From Comamonas aquatica NBRC 14918 (GTDB taxonomy: Bacteria; Pseudomonadota; Gammaproteobacteria; Burkholderiales; Burkholderiaceae_C): a stretch of 64,000 bases of DNA. Location: assembly GCF_000739875.1 (NCBI RefSeq), contig NZ_BBJR01000022.1:120608-184607 (forward strand), in the 5' to 3' direction. The notes beneath the pieces are model-generated. The model had not been told where the DNA came from. It made no database searches and saw nothing but the letters and a program-made list of their open reading frames with translations. Each line of letters starts with the position of its first letter. The first letter of the stretch is position 1. Shown here in pieces: positions 63,692 through 64,000 of this stretch. The translations under genes were made by a program, and so were the position numbers.

Positions 63692-64000
63692 ATGAATGAC
63701 GAACAACTGCTCGCTGAGATCCGCGAAGCCAACCTCACCTACCTGATGCTGGCGCAGACAATGATCCGCAAGGACAAGGCCGAAGCCGTGTTCCGCCTGG
63801 GTCTGAGCGAAGAAGCCTGTGACATTCTGGGCACCCTGTCCGCAGCCCAAGTGCTGAAGATTGCCTCCCGCAACACCTTGCTGTGCAGCTTCCGCGTTGA
63901 CGATGAAATGGTCTGGAACCTGCTGACCAACCACAGCAGCAACAAGATCGGCAACGAAGCCACCAACGCCCTGCACGCCAACATCCTGATGGCGGCGTTG
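63692..64000 (+). CDS. flhD: Flagellar master regulator FlhD, 3'-truncated by the window edge
   Basis: The first 103 residues of FlhD, which forms the FlhD4C2 complex that activates class II flagellar genes. The frame starts MNDEQLLAEIREANLTYLML and runs to the window end without a stop. LLAQ-type residues MLAQTMIRKDKAEAVFRLGL align with the E. coli protein, and the disulfide cysteine is conserved in LLCSFR. AAGGATG lies before the ATG at 63692. flhC presumably follows outside the window. With the chemoreceptor at 33092 this shows the organism is motile or recently so. Confidence 0.93.
   Translation, partial: MNDEQLLAEIREANLTYLMLAQTMIRKDKAEAVFRLGLSEEACDILGTLSAAQVLKIASRNTLLCSFRVDDEMVWNLLTNHSSNKIGNEATNALHANILMAAL

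Overview
The window is a GC-rich chromosomal segment of a betaproteobacterium, most likely a member of the Comamonadaceae (Comamonas/Delftia/Acidovorax-like). This rests on recognised gene content and order: an sdhAB-sdhE-gltA run, xseB-ispA-dxs next to a Rieske oxygenase, pmbA divergent from yjgA, rpsU-yqeY, Bug-type and TRAP-type solute-binding proteins, and flhD of the flagellar master regulator. Codons strongly prefer G or C in third position, which also leaves many long empty antisense reading frames. There is no rRNA, prophage, insertion sequence or CRISPR array; one tRNA-Gly(CCC) is present.

Layout. 1-3.7 kb: end of the succinate dehydrogenase operon (sdhA partial, sdhB, sdhE) and citrate synthase, a TCA-cycle block. 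4-8.8 kb: map coupled to an EmrE-like exporter, a nitroreductase, cysE, trmJ and suhB. 8.9-15.3 kb: cbpA-cbpM, mutS, an Anbu-type proteasome-like protease, an alpha/beta hydrolase and a small acidic protein. 15.3-20 kb: tRNA-Gly, a low-molecular-weight phosphatase, a ModE-like one-component regulator and a TRAP permease pair without a binding protein. 20-27.8 kb: nhaA with a possible cation-sensing leader, a complete tripartite MacAB-type efflux operon and tsaD. 28-37 kb: yidB, ybiB-cobA, a Tat-exported PhoX phosphatase with a Pho-box array, a chemoreceptor with a frameshifted tail, a thioesterase and an HI0933-family flavoprotein. 37-45.6 kb: rpsU-yqeY, then a tartrate/malate-type cluster (LysR, Bug protein, metallo-hydrolase, TtuC-like dehydrogenase), a patatin lipoprotein, a diguanylate cyclase and a deletion scar made of two gene remnants. 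45.7-54 kb: a PAS-PAS-GAF-GGDEF-EAL protein, an EamA transporter, pmbA/yjgA/mog and a Bcr-type exporter. 54-64 kb: two tandem TRAP binding proteins, dxs-ispA-xseB, an orphan Rieske oxygenase, a second EamA transporter, sseA and the start of flhD.

Points of note. (1) A family of short imperfect palindromes recurs at intergenic sites, where copies double as terminators or supply a stop codon; related sequence also lies in frame inside trmJ and the flavoprotein gene and may extend the Bcr-type exporter. (2) An Anbu gene stands without the partners usually found beside it. (3) A LysR C-terminus and an HpcH/HpaI aldolase C-terminus abut head to head, as expected if one deletion removed both 5' halves and their shared promoter. 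(4) A chemoreceptor gene has one extra base that puts its C-terminal DWESF docking peptide out of frame. (5) TRAP permeases and their likely binding proteins lie about 35 kb apart. All calls come from reading the sequence; no database search was run.
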